A DNA stretch of 64,000 bases from JAKPUX01 sp964436305. GTDB lineage: Bacteria; Zhuqueibacterota; Zhuqueibacteria; Residuimicrobiales; Residuimicrobiaceae. Position 1 is the first letter of the stretch; each line of letters opens with the position of its first letter. Below, in pieces: positions 16,135-26,854 of the stretch. Below the pieces are notes generated by a model. It worked only from the letters and a program-made list of their open reading frames with translations. It ran no database searches and was not told where the DNA came from. Location of the stretch: positions 1 through 64,000 of the forward strand of contig CAYTCI010000012.1 of the NCBI GenBank assembly GCA_964436305.1. Direction: 5' to 3'. The translations under genes were made by a program, and so were the position numbers.

Positions 16135-19100
16135 ATGTCAGGCAAATTCTTGTCCAAACGGCTTTTTCATACAGCTTTGCTGCTCTGCACTTTGGCTGCA
16201 GCCCCCCTCTCCTCTGCCGCTGCGCTGACCAACGTCCGTGACAGCCTCTCCACCTACGCCTCGGGCGCCATGGCGGTTCATATCATCAAGTTCACAACTG
16301 ATTTCAAGATTTCGCGCACGGGCAGTATTACGATCCAATTTCCAGACTCTACTTCGACAACTGAGCCCCGGTTTCGCCTCGTCAGTGGGCAGATTATTGC
16401 CGGCTTTGGCAGCGTTTCCCCGGCGACATCACCTGGAGGATTCAGCTCTTATGCTGTTGGTGGTGATACCGTGCGTTGCTACCGTGATGGCACGGGTACC
16501 GACATCCCGGCTAACTCGACGGTAACTTTGCTCATCGCTATGATACGCAATCCCCTGCAGCGTAGGTTAAATGTTACTGTGACTGTTAAGAATTGGGATG
16601 GGGGAACCAATCCGCAGTCATTCGGCTCCGGCATTTCCTATCCCTATCATATCGACGGTCCAGCCAATTCGTTCACGCTGGCCAGCGTCGCCACCCAGGC
16701 TGTGGGTGTACCCTTTTTATTACAGGTCTCCAACGCCAAGGATATCTATAACCATGGCGCGGGCGGGACGCTCACCGTCACCGCCACCAGCGGCGGCGGC
16801 GCCGCGCCGGATGGCACGCTGGCAAGCCTCAATCCCATTGTGCTGAATAATGGCGCCGGACAAGCCAGCCAGGTGCTCTTCAAGGCCGAGTCAGGGGTGG
16901 TCCTCCGGGCAAACTCGACATTGACGCACAACGACGTCCCTGGCTTCACCGTTACCCCTGGTACGGCCAGCCATCTTGTCCTCAGCGGGGAACCGTTGAC
17001 ACTGGCCGCGGGGTCAACCCTGCCCAATCCGATCACGGTCAAGGCCCTCGACAAACACAGCAACATCGCCACCACTTACAGCGGCACGGTCGCTTTTAAC
17101 AACGATGACCCCGGCTATCTCAGCGGTGATCTCCCGGGCAGCAGCGCTCTGACCTCCGGACAGCTTGCCTTTCCCGGCAGCAGTTTCCGGTTGCGCACCA
17201 CCGGGGCGCGCAAGATCTGGGTTTCCGACGGCGCGCTCAGCGACACCACGGGCGTGATCAATGTAACCGGCGGTTCCATCGCGAGTTATATTCTATCGGT
17301 TGCCGGCGCGCCGATGGCCGGCCAGCCGGCCACCCTCAACGTCACCGGCGCGGTCGATGCCTGGGGCAACCCCGCCAGCGGGACAGTCACGGTCGCCTTT
17401 GCCGACGGCAATGCCAACCATGCCATCGGCGGCAATACCCCGGTCTTTTCAAGTATCGCGGTCAGCAGCGGCACCGGCAGCGGCACCGCCACTTTTTACA
17501 AGGCGGAGGGGCCGGTCAGCGTCCAGGGGCTGGCCGGTTCGGTGGCGGCCACTTCGAACACCTTCAGTGTGACACCCGGCGCCCTCGGCCGGCTGGTATT
17601 CATTGCCGATCCCAGTACCCTTACCCCGCTGCCGGCTGCGCTGACGGCGGGCGATTCACTGGGCGCCGCGACCGATTATCTGCTGGTAACGCTGCAGGAC
17701 AGCTATGGCAACGTCAAGAGCGATTATCTTGGGCCCCTCTCCTTCACCAGTTCCGACGTCCAGGCGGCCTATCCGGCGGCCTACTCTTTCACGGCGGGAG
17801 ATCTCGGCAGCAAACGGTTCGCCCGCGATCTTTTCAAGCTAAAAACCGCCGGCAATCAGACCTTCACCGCCCAGGCGGGCGGCTACAGCCAAAAACTCGA
17901 CCCCATCCTGGTCACCAGCGACCAGATCCGGAGCTTCACCCTGGCGGCCGGGAGCAGCCAAACCGCCGGCAGCGCCTTCGTTGTGACCGTCAGCAATGCC
18001 CGCGATCAGTATAACAATGCCGCGGCCGGGCTGGTCGAGATCAGCGCCACCGCCGGTGGCGGCGCTGCGCCGAATGGCCAGTTGCCGGCCCTGACTGCCA
18101 TCCCGGTGAGCGCCGGCAGCGGCTCAGCCAGCCAGATTCTGGTCAAAACAGAGACCACCCTGCTGCGCGGGCGGGTCCTGGATGGCAGCACCGAGCTGGC
18201 CCGCTTCGATCTGCCGGCCATCACGGTCAAGCCAAGCGCCCTCGGAGCCCTGGGGCTCACCGGTATCCCCGCCTCGATTCCAGTGAAGGATGCCTTTCCT
18301 GATGCGGTGACCGTGACCGCCTATGACCGCTACCGCAATCTGAAAACGGACTATGTAGGTACTATTCATTTCAGCAGCAGCGATGGCCTGGCGACCCTGC
18401 CGGCCAATGCGACCTTTACCAACACCGCACAGCGCTCCTTCCTCGGGGCCTTCAGCTTCACAACCCCCGGGCCGCAGACCATCACCGTCCAGGATCTGGC
18501 TGCCTCGCCGGTGGTCGCCACCACCAGCGATCCCATCGATGTCAGCGCCCTGCTCATCTCCGCCATTTCGACAACGCCCACCAAAGTCAGCCAGGGTCAG
18601 AGCGGCATCCTGGTCAACATGGAGCTGGAGAACTATGGCGCGAGCGCGGTCACCGCACTCGGTGGCGGGCTGCATTTTCGCGTTGCCCGGGATGCCGGCT
18701 ATACCTATACCTGGCCGGCCGGCGCCAACCAGGTCCCGGCAATGAGCGGCAGCACCCCGGGCAAGTATACGGTTACGATCCCGGTGGCGGTTTCTGCCTC
18801 CGCCAGCACCGGATCGACCCGCATCACCGGTTTCGCCAGCGGTCTCTACAACGGTGCCGCGGTGGCCGTCGATGATACCACCATCTCGGACACCTGGCTG
18901 GTACAGCAGAAGGCCGCCCTCACGCTGCAGAGCGTCAGGGTCGTCGCCGATACCGTCAACCAGGGCCAGAGCGGCATCCTGATCGAATGCGTCGTGCGGA
19001 ACGGCTCCTCCTCCGCGCTGGCCGATGCTGTGGTCAGCGGCGCGCTCTTCAGCTTTCGTCTGGAGAATGTCAACGACGTCTCGGCTTCGTTCCCCGTCAC

Positions 19101-22100
19101 GGCCGCAGCGACCAACGAGACGATCGTCCCGGCCGGGCAGAGCAAGACCCTGCGCTACTATATGCAGTCGGTCATCACCGCTCCGATCGGGCGAATCTAC
19201 CTCTATCCCTCGATCCAATACACGGACCAGAATTCCCAGGCAGCCGGATCGACCGGCGAGTCGGCGAGCGATCTCTTTTTCAGCCAGGAAGCCGGGGCGC
19301 TGCAGATCACCGAGATCACACCCTCCCAACCGACGGTCACCCGGGCGCAATCGCGCAGCTGGACGGTGACTGTCGGGGTGCAAAACACCGCCTCCTTCCC
19401 GCTCGAGATCGACTTTAATACCGCCAAGACCCATCTTGAATTTCGCCGCGGCGGGGTGGATTACTCCGGCTCTTTCACGATCCTCAATCCCCCGGTCATC
19501 CTCGCCAACAACAGCTATATCCTGGCGAAGAAGGGCGCGACCGGCGACAGCAGCGGGATCGTCTATACCATCAACAGCGTCGATGCGCCGCCAGGGAGCT
19601 ATTCGATCGTCAGCCGGATCGAGACCACCGACGGTATCAAGACCAGCGATGCCTTTGGCAGCATCGAGGTCCAGTCGGATGCCGATCTCTTCATCTCCAG
19701 CATCGCCGCTTCGCAGAGCCAGGCGACGGTCAACGATGCCAGCTGGCCCTGGTATATCGATGTCGGCCTGACCAACCAGGGGGGCAGCACGGTCGAGATC
19801 GACACCATCAACAGCACCCTGAATTTTACGGTGCCGGGATTCCTCGTCGGCGCCCCCAAACTGGTGCAGAACAAGACCATTCTGCGCGGCAACCAGTCGG
19901 ATCTGCTGCGCTTTCCGGTGCGGCGTAACGGCAGTGCCGCCGGGGCGGTCTCCATCAGCGCGACGCTCTACTATTATGTGCAGAATTACGCCGCCCAGCG
20001 TCCTGTCCCCGCCTCCGCCTTGCGCGGCAGTGTCACCCTGCAAAAGCGCGCGGCCAATTATATCACCGGCATCCGGCTGGAACCGGCGGTGCTGACGGAA
20101 GACAAGCCGGCGCCCTGGCGTGTCATCCTCACCCTGGCGAGCCAGCCGGACGAGGGGGATATCGAACTCGATTTGACCAACGGCGACAGCACCTTTGTCC
20201 ATTTTTCGACCTATTCCCTGCCGCTGCCCACCCGCCTGGCGGGCAATGGCAGCAAGATCCTCAAGTCGGGGAGCAGCGACAGCCTCATCTTCATCGGGGT
20301 GGTCCCGGTCACCGACAGCGGACTCTTTCCGGTCATGGCACGCGTCGCCGGCCGCGATCTCAACAGCAGCCTGCCGGTGCAGGCGACTCCGCCGCAAACA
20401 CCGACGCTGGAGGTGCAGAATCCCCCCAACCTGATGGCCATGGCCAAGTCGATTCAGCCCGCGTACGTCTCGGGCGGGACGGTCTACCGTTTCCAGATCA
20501 ATGTGATGAACACCGGCGGGGCCTCTGTTTTGCTCGATCCGGCGCAAACCCGCTTCTCTTTCAGTGATGGCACCACCAGTTATTCGGCCCTGCTCGATGA
20601 CTCTTTCGGCGCGAGCTTGTCCGGGGGCAGCACCCGCACCCTCTATTTCCGCTTCAAGGATCTGCTGGCCACGATCAAGCCGGGGACCTACCAGCCTCAC
20701 CTCGCACTGGCGGGCAGCGAGAATGGCAACAGCTTTAGTGATACCCTCGATCTGGCCGCGAACCGCATCACGGTCGCCTCGCCGCGCGAGGTGATGATCA
20801 CCTCCCTGGTTAGTGGCGTGGAGACGGTCACGGCGGGCCAGTCCAGCCCCTGGACCATCGATCTGCAGATTCGCAATAACGGCAGCAGCACCCTGCGGCT
20901 GGATTCGACGCGCATCGTCTTTTACCGAAACAGTGTGGATGTCTCGGATGCCTTCGCCCTGGTCAAGCCGGACACCTTCACGAGCGGTGGGGCGGAGATC
21001 GCGGCGGAGAGCGATGGCACCCTGCGTTACCGCGTCGATGCGGTCGATGCCCTGCTCGACCCGGGCCAGGTGATCATCAGTGGCCGCATCTGGCTGACCG
21101 ACGCTGCCCAGGCGTTCCGGCGTTTCGACGAGCAGACCGATCAGGGTAACTCGGGGTATGTGCTGGTGCAGGCGCCGGCCGAACCCCTGCTCCTCGCTTT
21201 CAAACCCTCGCAGTCCAGCATCACCCGCGGTCAAAACGTGCCCTGGACCGTCTCAGCCCACCTGCGCAACCGGGGCGGCAGCACGCTTGCGCTCAACCGG
21301 GCCGGCCTGGCGCTCCATTTCAGCGCCGGCGACAGCCTCTTCACACTCCTTGCACCCACGGCGTTCCTCGGCCGCGGCGATTCGCTGTTGTTGCCCGGCA
21401 AGGAAGACAGTCTGCGCTGGAACATCGAAGGGGTCTCGAGTCGCTTGCTGGCGCCCAGTACGGTGCGGGTCAATGGATCGATTCCCCTGCACGAGATCAA
21501 CAGCGGCCGCGCCCTGCTGCTGGATACCGCGGCCGGCGCCGCCGGATTCGACCTCGCAGTTCAGGACTCCGCGGTGGCGCGTCTCGCCGGCGTGCGCGTG
21601 ATCGTCCCGCAGGACTCTCTGGTCGATGGCGGACAGACCTTTTATGTTCAGGCCTGCGTCAAGAGTTTGCCGGGGCGCGACGGCTTGCTCGGCGCCCAGA
21701 TCCGTTTTGCGGCCAATGGCTATCTCAGCTTCCCCTCCGGCCATGATACCAGCGTCGGTCCCATCGCGGCCGGCGACAGCCTCTGGACGGTGCCGGGCAT
21801 CCTGGTCCGGGCCGATACCACCGCCGGGGTCAATCCGACCCTTTTCGCCCATCTGACCACGGCCACGGCCGGCAATACCCGCCAGCGGACGCTGGTCCGT
21901 CCCGCTCTGGCCGAAAGGGATTCCTCACGGACCCTGCGGATCCAGAAGCCTGGCGCTCTGGCCGTCACCCACATGGTGACCTCGCAGGACTCCATCCCCT
22001 CAGGCTATGGCCTGGACTGGACGATCCGGGTGGATGTCACCAACCCGAACGAGGGCGCCCTGCTGCTCGATCCGCCCCGGGCGGGCGATATCACCATCAA

Positions 22101-25100
22101 GCAGGGCTTTGTGATCCGGGCGCCGGAGTTGACCGCTGCACAGCGCCGGATCGCCCGCGGCGATACGCTCCATCTTCTTTATGAGGTGATCGCCTCGAGT
22201 TCGGGCAGCGGGCGCTTGCCCATCGGTGCCCAGCTCAGCGCCCGGGATGTCAATGACACCCTGCGGGTGGTATCGACCACCGCCACCACCTCGATCTATA
22301 TCTCCACCAGCGCCCGCGTGCGCATCGCCCGCACCGCCGTTGACGCGGAGGGCTATTATGTGGATACCGCCGGGGTCGGCCATGTCAACACCCGGCAGTC
22401 CTTTCAGCTGGATGTGGATGTCGAAAACAACGGCGGACAGCCGCTGCGCAGTGTCTACGTCCGCCTCGCCGGGCAGCGCTCCACCGTCACCCCCGGCTTG
22501 CAGCTGGTTGAAAACCTGAGTTCCTTTGAAGGACCCCGGCGCGTGCGTTTCACCGTCACCGCCGACAGTGTGGAGAACCTGGCAGGCGAAACCTTCACCG
22601 CCGAGATCTCACAAGCGACCGGCGAGGATGGCGCCGCGGCCTTTATCTCCCCGGCGACCGACGCCACCGCAGCGATTCGCATCTATCGCCCGGCGGTCCT
22701 CAAACTCCTCAGCACGTCGGCCCTGACGCCAAATCCCGAGAGGATCGTTAGTTACGGACAAACCTTCCCGGTTGAGGTGGTGGTTCGCAATCTTGGTTCC
22801 GAGCCGGTCAGCGGCGTGACCCTTACTGCCAGTGCCGAGGTTGATGGTCGGGTGACCATCGCCGGTACGCCCCTGGTGCTGGAGAAGCGGATCACCGCCG
22901 GCGATACCGCGCGAGCCATTTTCGCAGTCACGGCCGGCAGCACCAGCGGCCAAATCCTGATCCGATCGGCCATTACAGCCTCCCAGGGACAGAACACGCG
23001 CCTGCCGGCCCCCCTGGAACGCACAGAGCAGGATTCCTCGACCCTGGTGACCATCGAGTCCAATGCCCGGCTCAAGGTGCTGTCGGTGCGGGCGCCGGCG
23101 GCGATCACCGCCGGGGATGCCCAGAACGACTGGCGCATCTACGTCAAGGTTAAAAACGAGGGCGATGCGGATCTGCGTTTTCTCGGCATCTCGCCGGCCA
23201 ACATCACCTTTTACACCAATGGTATTCTGGATCCGGATTACCGGGTCAATGCCCCCGCCAAGCTGATGGGGGCGGACAGTCTGGTACTGCGCGGGCAAAG
23301 TCAGGATTCGCTGCTCTACATCGTCACCCGCAACGGGGACATCGCCGGCACCTGTGAGGTGCGCGTGCAGCTCACCGCCATGGATCTGAACCGTGCGGCG
23401 TCCGGAGAAAATCAGCTCAGTGCCGCGGGGAGTGCCGCCATCGAGGTGAGCAGCACCTCGTGGGTGCGCCTCAATCAAACCGCGGTCGACTCGGCCAAGC
23501 GTTATGATGACCAGAATCTGGCCTTGATCAACCGCGGCCGTCTCTTCAAGATCGCGGTCGAGGCGGAGACCAGCGAATTGACCGGCGTCGATTCGGTCTG
23601 GGTTCAGCTCAGCAGCGACGGCGGTTCGAGCATTTTGCAGCCGCGGATGGTCATTCCCTCGATTGGCAAAGGCAGCCGCGGCCGGGCGATCTTCAGCGTG
23701 GTCGCCGATGACAGCTGGGAGGCGGCGCTCGGCGAGAAACGTGAGACCTTCAGGGCGCAGATCCTCTCGGCCAGGACGGTCGGCTCGGTGTTTTACGCGC
23801 AAATCCGCCAACCGGAACGCCCGGCGGATTCGCTGACTGTCGTGCGTGTGCAGAACCCGGCACGGATCGCGCTGCAGCTGCTGCGTGAGAGCGATCAGGA
23901 TTCGATCCTGACTGCGGGCCAGGCCTTCAAGCTGCTGGTTTATCTGAGGAATCTTGGTACCGCGGCGATGGAGAATGGCAAATATACGGTTCTCCTGCCG
24001 GCCGGCAAGAAATACCAGCTGGTCTCCGGCGCGGCGGAACGCTCTTTCTCCGTGCCCCTGGGGATGAGCGCGCGCATCGATACCCTGTCGCTGATCGCGC
24101 CCGTAGCCGATTCCTTTTCCGACACCATCCGGGTCCAGCTCTCGCAGTCCCCGCAGGATGTCAACATCGCCCAGCCCGCGATGGCCGAGACGACCGTGGC
24201 CGGCAGCGTGGTCACGACCCTCAAGTCGGGACTCGTGCTCGCCCTGTCGATCAATGCGCCAACCGGTGCCCAGGACGGCATTCTCTCCACCGCCCAGCAG
24301 GTGGTCTTGCGTGCCATTGTCCAGGCCACCGACAACATTCAGGAGAAAAGGGTCACCCTGCAGCTGCCGGCTACCCCTGCTTACGTCCTCCTCAGTGCTG
24401 CCGAACAGGAGGTCACCGCCAGCCGCGATACCCTCTACTGGCGTCTGCAGGTCCCCGGCGAGGAGACAGTGCTCGCGCATACCTTCCAGGCGGAGGCGCG
24501 CGGCCGTTCGGCTGACGGCTGGCAGAACGTCCAGCAGCGGGTGACCATCAATCAGATCGTCGGCCGTGCCAACCTCTGGGTCGACAACCTGGAGGTCAGC
24601 TCGCCGGCCGAGGGGGTGATGGAGAGCGGCCAGGCCAACTTTTCGGTACGGCAGCAGGCTACGCTGCGCACCCGGGTGCGCAATCTCGGCACGGCCCGGG
24701 TCGGCACGACCGGCAAGCTGACGCTCAGCCTGCAAAAGAGCGGCCTGCGGCTGGTGGGAACCGATTCGAGCAAAGCCTTCACCGCGGGCTCCTATGTGAC
24801 CTGGAATGTCCAGGCCGCCGACACCGCGATCAGCGAGATTCGCGATATCCGCGTCGACATCAGCACCACCCCCAACGATGAAAACACCAATGCCCCGGCG
24901 ACCATCGCCAATGGAACCGCCACCCTCAATGTCTTGACCGAGGCACGCGGCACCATCAAGATTGAAAATTTCTATATCAGCAGTCCCTCGGGCGCCAGGG
25001 ATAACTCGGTGTCGGCCGAACAAAGCTTCGTCGCCACCGCCGAGATCACCTCCACCACGGTGCGCGATCTTCAGGCCGAGCTCAGTTACACCGGGGCCTT

Positions 25101-26832
25101 CTCGACCAATACGCCGGTGGTCGCGGTCGCCCAGGGCTCCCGCCAGGTGGTCAACTGGACCATTCAGGCGCCCGCCGAGGCGGGGAATAACACCCTCACC
25201 GTGACCCTCAGCGGCAAGGATTATCGTTCGAGCACCGTCCTGACCAATCAGCTGCGCGCCCTGACGGTGACCACCGAGCCGGTGAGCCGTTTTACGCTGA
25301 CGCCCAAAATCACCTATCCGGCCGGACTGACCAACAAGCTCTCGAGCGAGTCTTCTTTCCGGCTGGCCTTCTACATTCAACATCAGGCCGGCACGGCGGC
25401 CGCCGTGGCCGCGGATGCCGCGACCATCCGTCTCAACATCCCCGCCCGGTTTCTGGACGGGACCGAACCGCTGCTCAAGACCGGTACGGACAGTCTGGTG
25501 TGGAAGCTGGTTGCGCCGGCCGTCAGCCAGGATACCCTTTTCGATGTCAGTTTCACCGTCACCGACCTGCCCCGGGATGCCAACTCGGGGCTGACGTCGA
25601 CCACGGAGTTAGCCAATGTCTATTATCCGATCTGGGTGGTGCGCAAGGCCCGGCTCGAGGTGCTGGCGGAGGTGCCGGGGCAATCGGACATCAGTCCGGT
25701 TGCGGTGCGCATCGGCAACGAGTTCGATCTGACCTCTCTGCTGCATAACCTTGGCTCAGCGGACTATTATGGCAGCTATCAGGTGCGGCTCAGGCTGCCG
25801 GCCGGCTATAGCAGCCGGGATGCCCTGACGGTCAGTACCACGCGGGACACCGTGAGCTGGCGGATCAAGGCGCCGGATAAGGTCAGCGAGACACCGGATA
25901 CACTGGTCGTCAAACTGCTCAGCGCTCCCCGGGACTATTTCTCGAAAACGCCCGCCGAGATCGCCCACGATTCCGCGCTGGTCCTGATTTCACCCGAGGC
26001 GGGTTTCATGGTGGCGCGGAGCTTTACCGTGCGCTCCGGCTCGGTGGGTTTGCGCGGCGGAACCAGCGTGCCGATGCTCGGGCTCAGCCTGCAGAACAAG
26101 GACCACTCGATCGGCAGCCGTTCGCTGCTGGATTCGATCAAGGTTACATTCCGCAACCGCAAGGGCAATGCCGTCGCGGCCCGCTCGGTCGTCAGCCGCA
26201 TCGCGGCCGTTCGCCATGACGGCGGTGAATTGCTGGCAGAAAACCGCGCGCCAGGCAGCGGCAGCGCCGCTTATCTCAACTTTGTCAAGGCGCTTCCCGA
26301 CACGATTCGCAGCAGCGATCTCTTTGCGATGGATATTGTGGTGGACATTTCTGCGGCGGCCGATCTGGCCGACTTTGTCGTGGCCATCGATTCCGCCGAT
26401 GCGATCATCGCCCGCGACGCCATCTATCACAACCGACTGAGCATGGCCGATTCGACCCTCAACCGGGTGCACTATCTCGGCTTCAGTTCCGGTACCCTGG
26501 TGGTGATGCAGAGCGATCTGGCGAAATCCTTCTGCAATTATCCCAATCCCTTTGGCACCGCTGCACGGCCGGTGACCAAATTCGTCTACTATCTCGCCGA
26601 GTCGAGCGACATCCAGATCAAGATCTTCACCCTCACCGGCGATCTGGTCCAGGCCTGGGAGTATACCCAGGCGGCCCATCCCGCCCAGACCAGCGCAGGG
26701 GTCCATCAGGATGACATCATGTGGGATGGACGAAATGGCCGTGGCGAGAAGGTGATGAACGGCATTTATCTGGCCTATCTCAAGACCGCCAAGGGTGATC
26801 TGGCCTTAACCAAAATAGCCGTGGTCAAATAA
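16135..26832 (+). CDS. Giant secreted multi-repeat Ig-like protein with FlgD/T9SS-like C-terminal domain
   Basis: A 3565-residue protein. A signal peptide (about residues 1-29, ending SSAAA) is followed by a beta domain (about 30-180). Invasin/filamin-like Ig modules follow to about residue 800, marked by VSNAKDIYNH, VKALDKHSNIAT and VTLQDSYGNVKSDY. A long series of CARDB-like modules of roughly 120-150 residues comes next, each opening like 'I.S..P..V..GQS..W.V...V.N.G.S.V.LD'. The last 95 residues contain NYPNPFGTAARP and end in NGIYLAYLKTAKGDLALTK, the FlgD-Ig/type IX sorting-type module found on secreted FCB proteins. Almost no cysteine is present. It is likely exported, anchored or released at the cell surface; adhesion or stalk-like roles are guesses. 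A PorV-like gene follows. Confidence 0.85.
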   Translation: MSGKFLSKRLFHTALLLCTLAAAPLSSAAALTNVRDSLSTYASGAMAVHIIKFTTDFKISRTGSITIQFPDSTSTTEPRFRLVSGQIIAGFGSVSPATSPGGFSSYAVGGDTVRCYRDGTGTDIPANSTVTLLIAMIRNPLQRRLNVTVTVKNWDGGTNPQSFGSGISYPYHIDGPANSFTLASVATQAVGVPFLLQVSNAKDIYNHGAGGTLTVTATSGGGAAPDGTLASLNPIVLNNGAGQASQVLFKAESGVVLRANSTLTHNDVPGFTVTPGTASHLVLSGEPLTLAAGSTLPNPITVKALDKHSNIATTYSGTVAFNNDDPGYLSGDLPGSSALTSGQLAFPGSSFRLRTTGARKIWVSDGALSDTTGVINVTGGSIASYILSVAGAPMAGQPATLNVTGAVDAWGNPASGTVTVAFADGNANHAIGGNTPVFSSIAVSSGTGSGTATFYKAEGPVSVQGLAGSVAATSNTFSVTPGALGRLVFIADPSTLTPLPAALTAGDSLGAATDYLLVTLQDSYGNVKSDYLGPLSFTSSDVQAAYPAAYSFTAGDLGSKRFARDLFKLKTAGNQTFTAQAGGYSQKLDPILVTSDQIRSFTLAAGSSQTAGSAFVVTVSNARDQYNNAAAGLVEISATAGGGAAPNGQLPALTAIPVSAGSGSASQILVKTETTLLRGRVLDGSTELARFDLPAITVKPSALGALGLTGIPASIPVKDAFPDAVTVTAYDRYRNLKTDYVGTIHFSSSDGLATLPANATFTNTAQRSFLGAFSFTTPGPQTITVQDLAASPVVATTSDPIDVSALLISAISTTPTKVSQGQSGILVNMELENYGASAVTALGGGLHFRVARDAGYTYTWPAGANQVPAMSGSTPGKYTVTIPVAVSASASTGSTRITGFASGLYNGAAVAVDDTTISDTWLVQQKAALTLQSVRVVADTVNQGQSGILIECVVRNGSSSALADAVVSGALFSFRLENVNDVSASFPVTAAATNETIVPAGQSKTLRYYMQSVITAPIGRIYLYPSIQYTDQNSQAAGSTGESASDLFFSQEAGALQITEITPSQPTVTRAQSRSWTVTVGVQNTASFPLEIDFNTAKTHLEFRRGGVDYSGSFTILNPPVILANNSYILAKKGATGDSSGIVYTINSVDAPPGSYSIVSRIETTDGIKTSDAFGSIEVQSDADLFISSIAASQSQATVNDASWPWYIDVGLTNQGGSTVEIDTINSTLNFTVPGFLVGAPKLVQNKTILRGNQSDLLRFPVRRNGSAAGAVSISATLYYYVQNYAAQRPVPASALRGSVTLQKRAANYITGIRLEPAVLTEDKPAPWRVILTLASQPDEGDIELDLTNGDSTFVHFSTYSLPLPTRLAGNGSKILKSGSSDSLIFIGVVPVTDSGLFPVMARVAGRDLNSSLPVQATPPQTPTLEVQNPPNLMAMAKSIQPAYVSGGTVYRFQINVMNTGGASVLLDPAQTRFSFSDGTTSYSALLDDSFGASLSGGSTRTLYFRFKDLLATIKPGTYQPHLALAGSENGNSFSDTLDLAANRITVASPREVMITSLVSGVETVTAGQSSPWTIDLQIRNNGSSTLRLDSTRIVFYRNSVDVSDAFALVKPDTFTSGGAEIAAESDGTLRYRVDAVDALLDPGQVIISGRIWLTDAAQAFRRFDEQTDQGNSGYVLVQAPAEPLLLAFKPSQSSITRGQNVPWTVSAHLRNRGGSTLALNRAGLALHFSAGDSLFTLLAPTAFLGRGDSLLLPGKEDSLRWNIEGVSSRLLAPSTVRVNGSIPLHEINSGRALLLDTAAGAAGFDLAVQDSAVARLAGVRVIVPQDSLVDGGQTFYVQACVKSLPGRDGLLGAQIRFAANGYLSFPSGHDTSVGPIAAGDSLWTVPGILVRADTTAGVNPTLFAHLTTATAGNTRQRTLVRPALAERDSSRTLRIQKPGALAVTHMVTSQDSIPSGYGLDWTIRVDVTNPNEGALLLDPPRAGDITIKQGFVIRAPELTAAQRRIARGDTLHLLYEVIASSSGSGRLPIGAQLSARDVNDTLRVVSTTATTSIYISTSARVRIARTAVDAEGYYVDTAGVGHVNTRQSFQLDVDVENNGGQPLRSVYVRLAGQRSTVTPGLQLVENLSSFEGPRRVRFTVTADSVENLAGETFTAEISQATGEDGAAAFISPATDATAAIRIYRPAVLKLLSTSALTPNPERIVSYGQTFPVEVVVRNLGSEPVSGVTLTASAEVDGRVTIAGTPLVLEKRITAGDTARAIFAVTAGSTSGQILIRSAITASQGQNTRLPAPLERTEQDSSTLVTIESNARLKVLSVRAPAAITAGDAQNDWRIYVKVKNEGDADLRFLGISPANITFYTNGILDPDYRVNAPAKLMGADSLVLRGQSQDSLLYIVTRNGDIAGTCEVRVQLTAMDLNRAASGENQLSAAGSAAIEVSSTSWVRLNQTAVDSAKRYDDQNLALINRGRLFKIAVEAETSELTGVDSVWVQLSSDGGSSILQPRMVIPSIGKGSRGRAIFSVVADDSWEAALGEKRETFRAQILSARTVGSVFYAQIRQPERPADSLTVVRVQNPARIALQLLRESDQDSILTAGQAFKLLVYLRNLGTAAMENGKYTVLLPAGKKYQLVSGAAERSFSVPLGMSARIDTLSLIAPVADSFSDTIRVQLSQSPQDVNIAQPAMAETTVAGSVVTTLKSGLVLALSINAPTGAQDGILSTAQQVVLRAIVQATDNIQEKRVTLQLPATPAYVLLSAAEQEVTASRDTLYWRLQVPGEETVLAHTFQAEARGRSADGWQNVQQRVTINQIVGRANLWVDNLEVSSPAEGVMESGQANFSVRQQATLRTRVRNLGTARVGTTGKLTLSLQKSGLRLVGTDSSKAFTAGSYVTWNVQAADTAISEIRDIRVDISTTPNDENTNAPATIANGTATLNVLTEARGTIKIENFYISSPSGARDNSVSAEQSFVATAEITSTTVRDLQAELSYTGAFSTNTPVVAVAQGSRQVVNWTIQAPAEAGNNTLTVTLSGKDYRSSTVLTNQLRALTVTTEPVSRFTLTPKITYPAGLTNKLSSESSFRLAFYIQHQAGTAAAVAADAATIRLNIPARFLDGTEPLLKTGTDSLVWKLVAPAVSQDTLFDVSFTVTDLPRDANSGLTSTTELANVYYPIWVVRKARLEVLAEVPGQSDISPVAVRIGNEFDLTSLLHNLGSADYYGSYQVRLRLPAGYSSRDALTVSTTRDTVSWRIKAPDKVSETPDTLVVKLLSAPRDYFSKTPAEIAHDSALVLISPEAGFMVARSFTVRSGSVGLRGGTSVPMLGLSLQNKDHSIGSRSLLDSIKVTFRNRKGNAVAARSVVSRIAAVRHDGGELLAENRAPGSGSAAYLNFVKALPDTIRSSDLFAMDIVVDISAAADLADFVVAIDSADAIIARDAIYHNRLSMADSTLNRVHYLGFSSGTLVVMQSDLAKSFCNYPNPFGTAARPVTKFVYYLAESSDIQIKIFTLTGDLVQAWEYTQAAHPAQTSAGVHQDDIMWDGRNGRGEKVMNGIYLAYLKTAKGDLALTKIAVVK

Positions 26833-26854
26833 CTGAAATGGGCACGCTGTCACT

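Noticed and set aside
18124..21234. 1036-residue open frame on the minus strand inside the giant gene
   Set aside because: It is a shadow of strong GC3 bias: low-complexity Arg/Gly/Asp/His-rich translation, no domain, no ribosome-binding site, and the plus frame has a clear signal peptide and repeats.
22609..25383. 924-residue minus-strand open frame inside the giant gene
   Set aside because: Same reasoning: antisense to recognisable CARDB-like repeats, with unlikely composition.
16700..26000. CRISPR-like or short tandem DNA repeats in the giant gene
   Set aside because: Repetition is at the protein-domain level only; the nucleotide repeats are diverged with no regular spacer structure.
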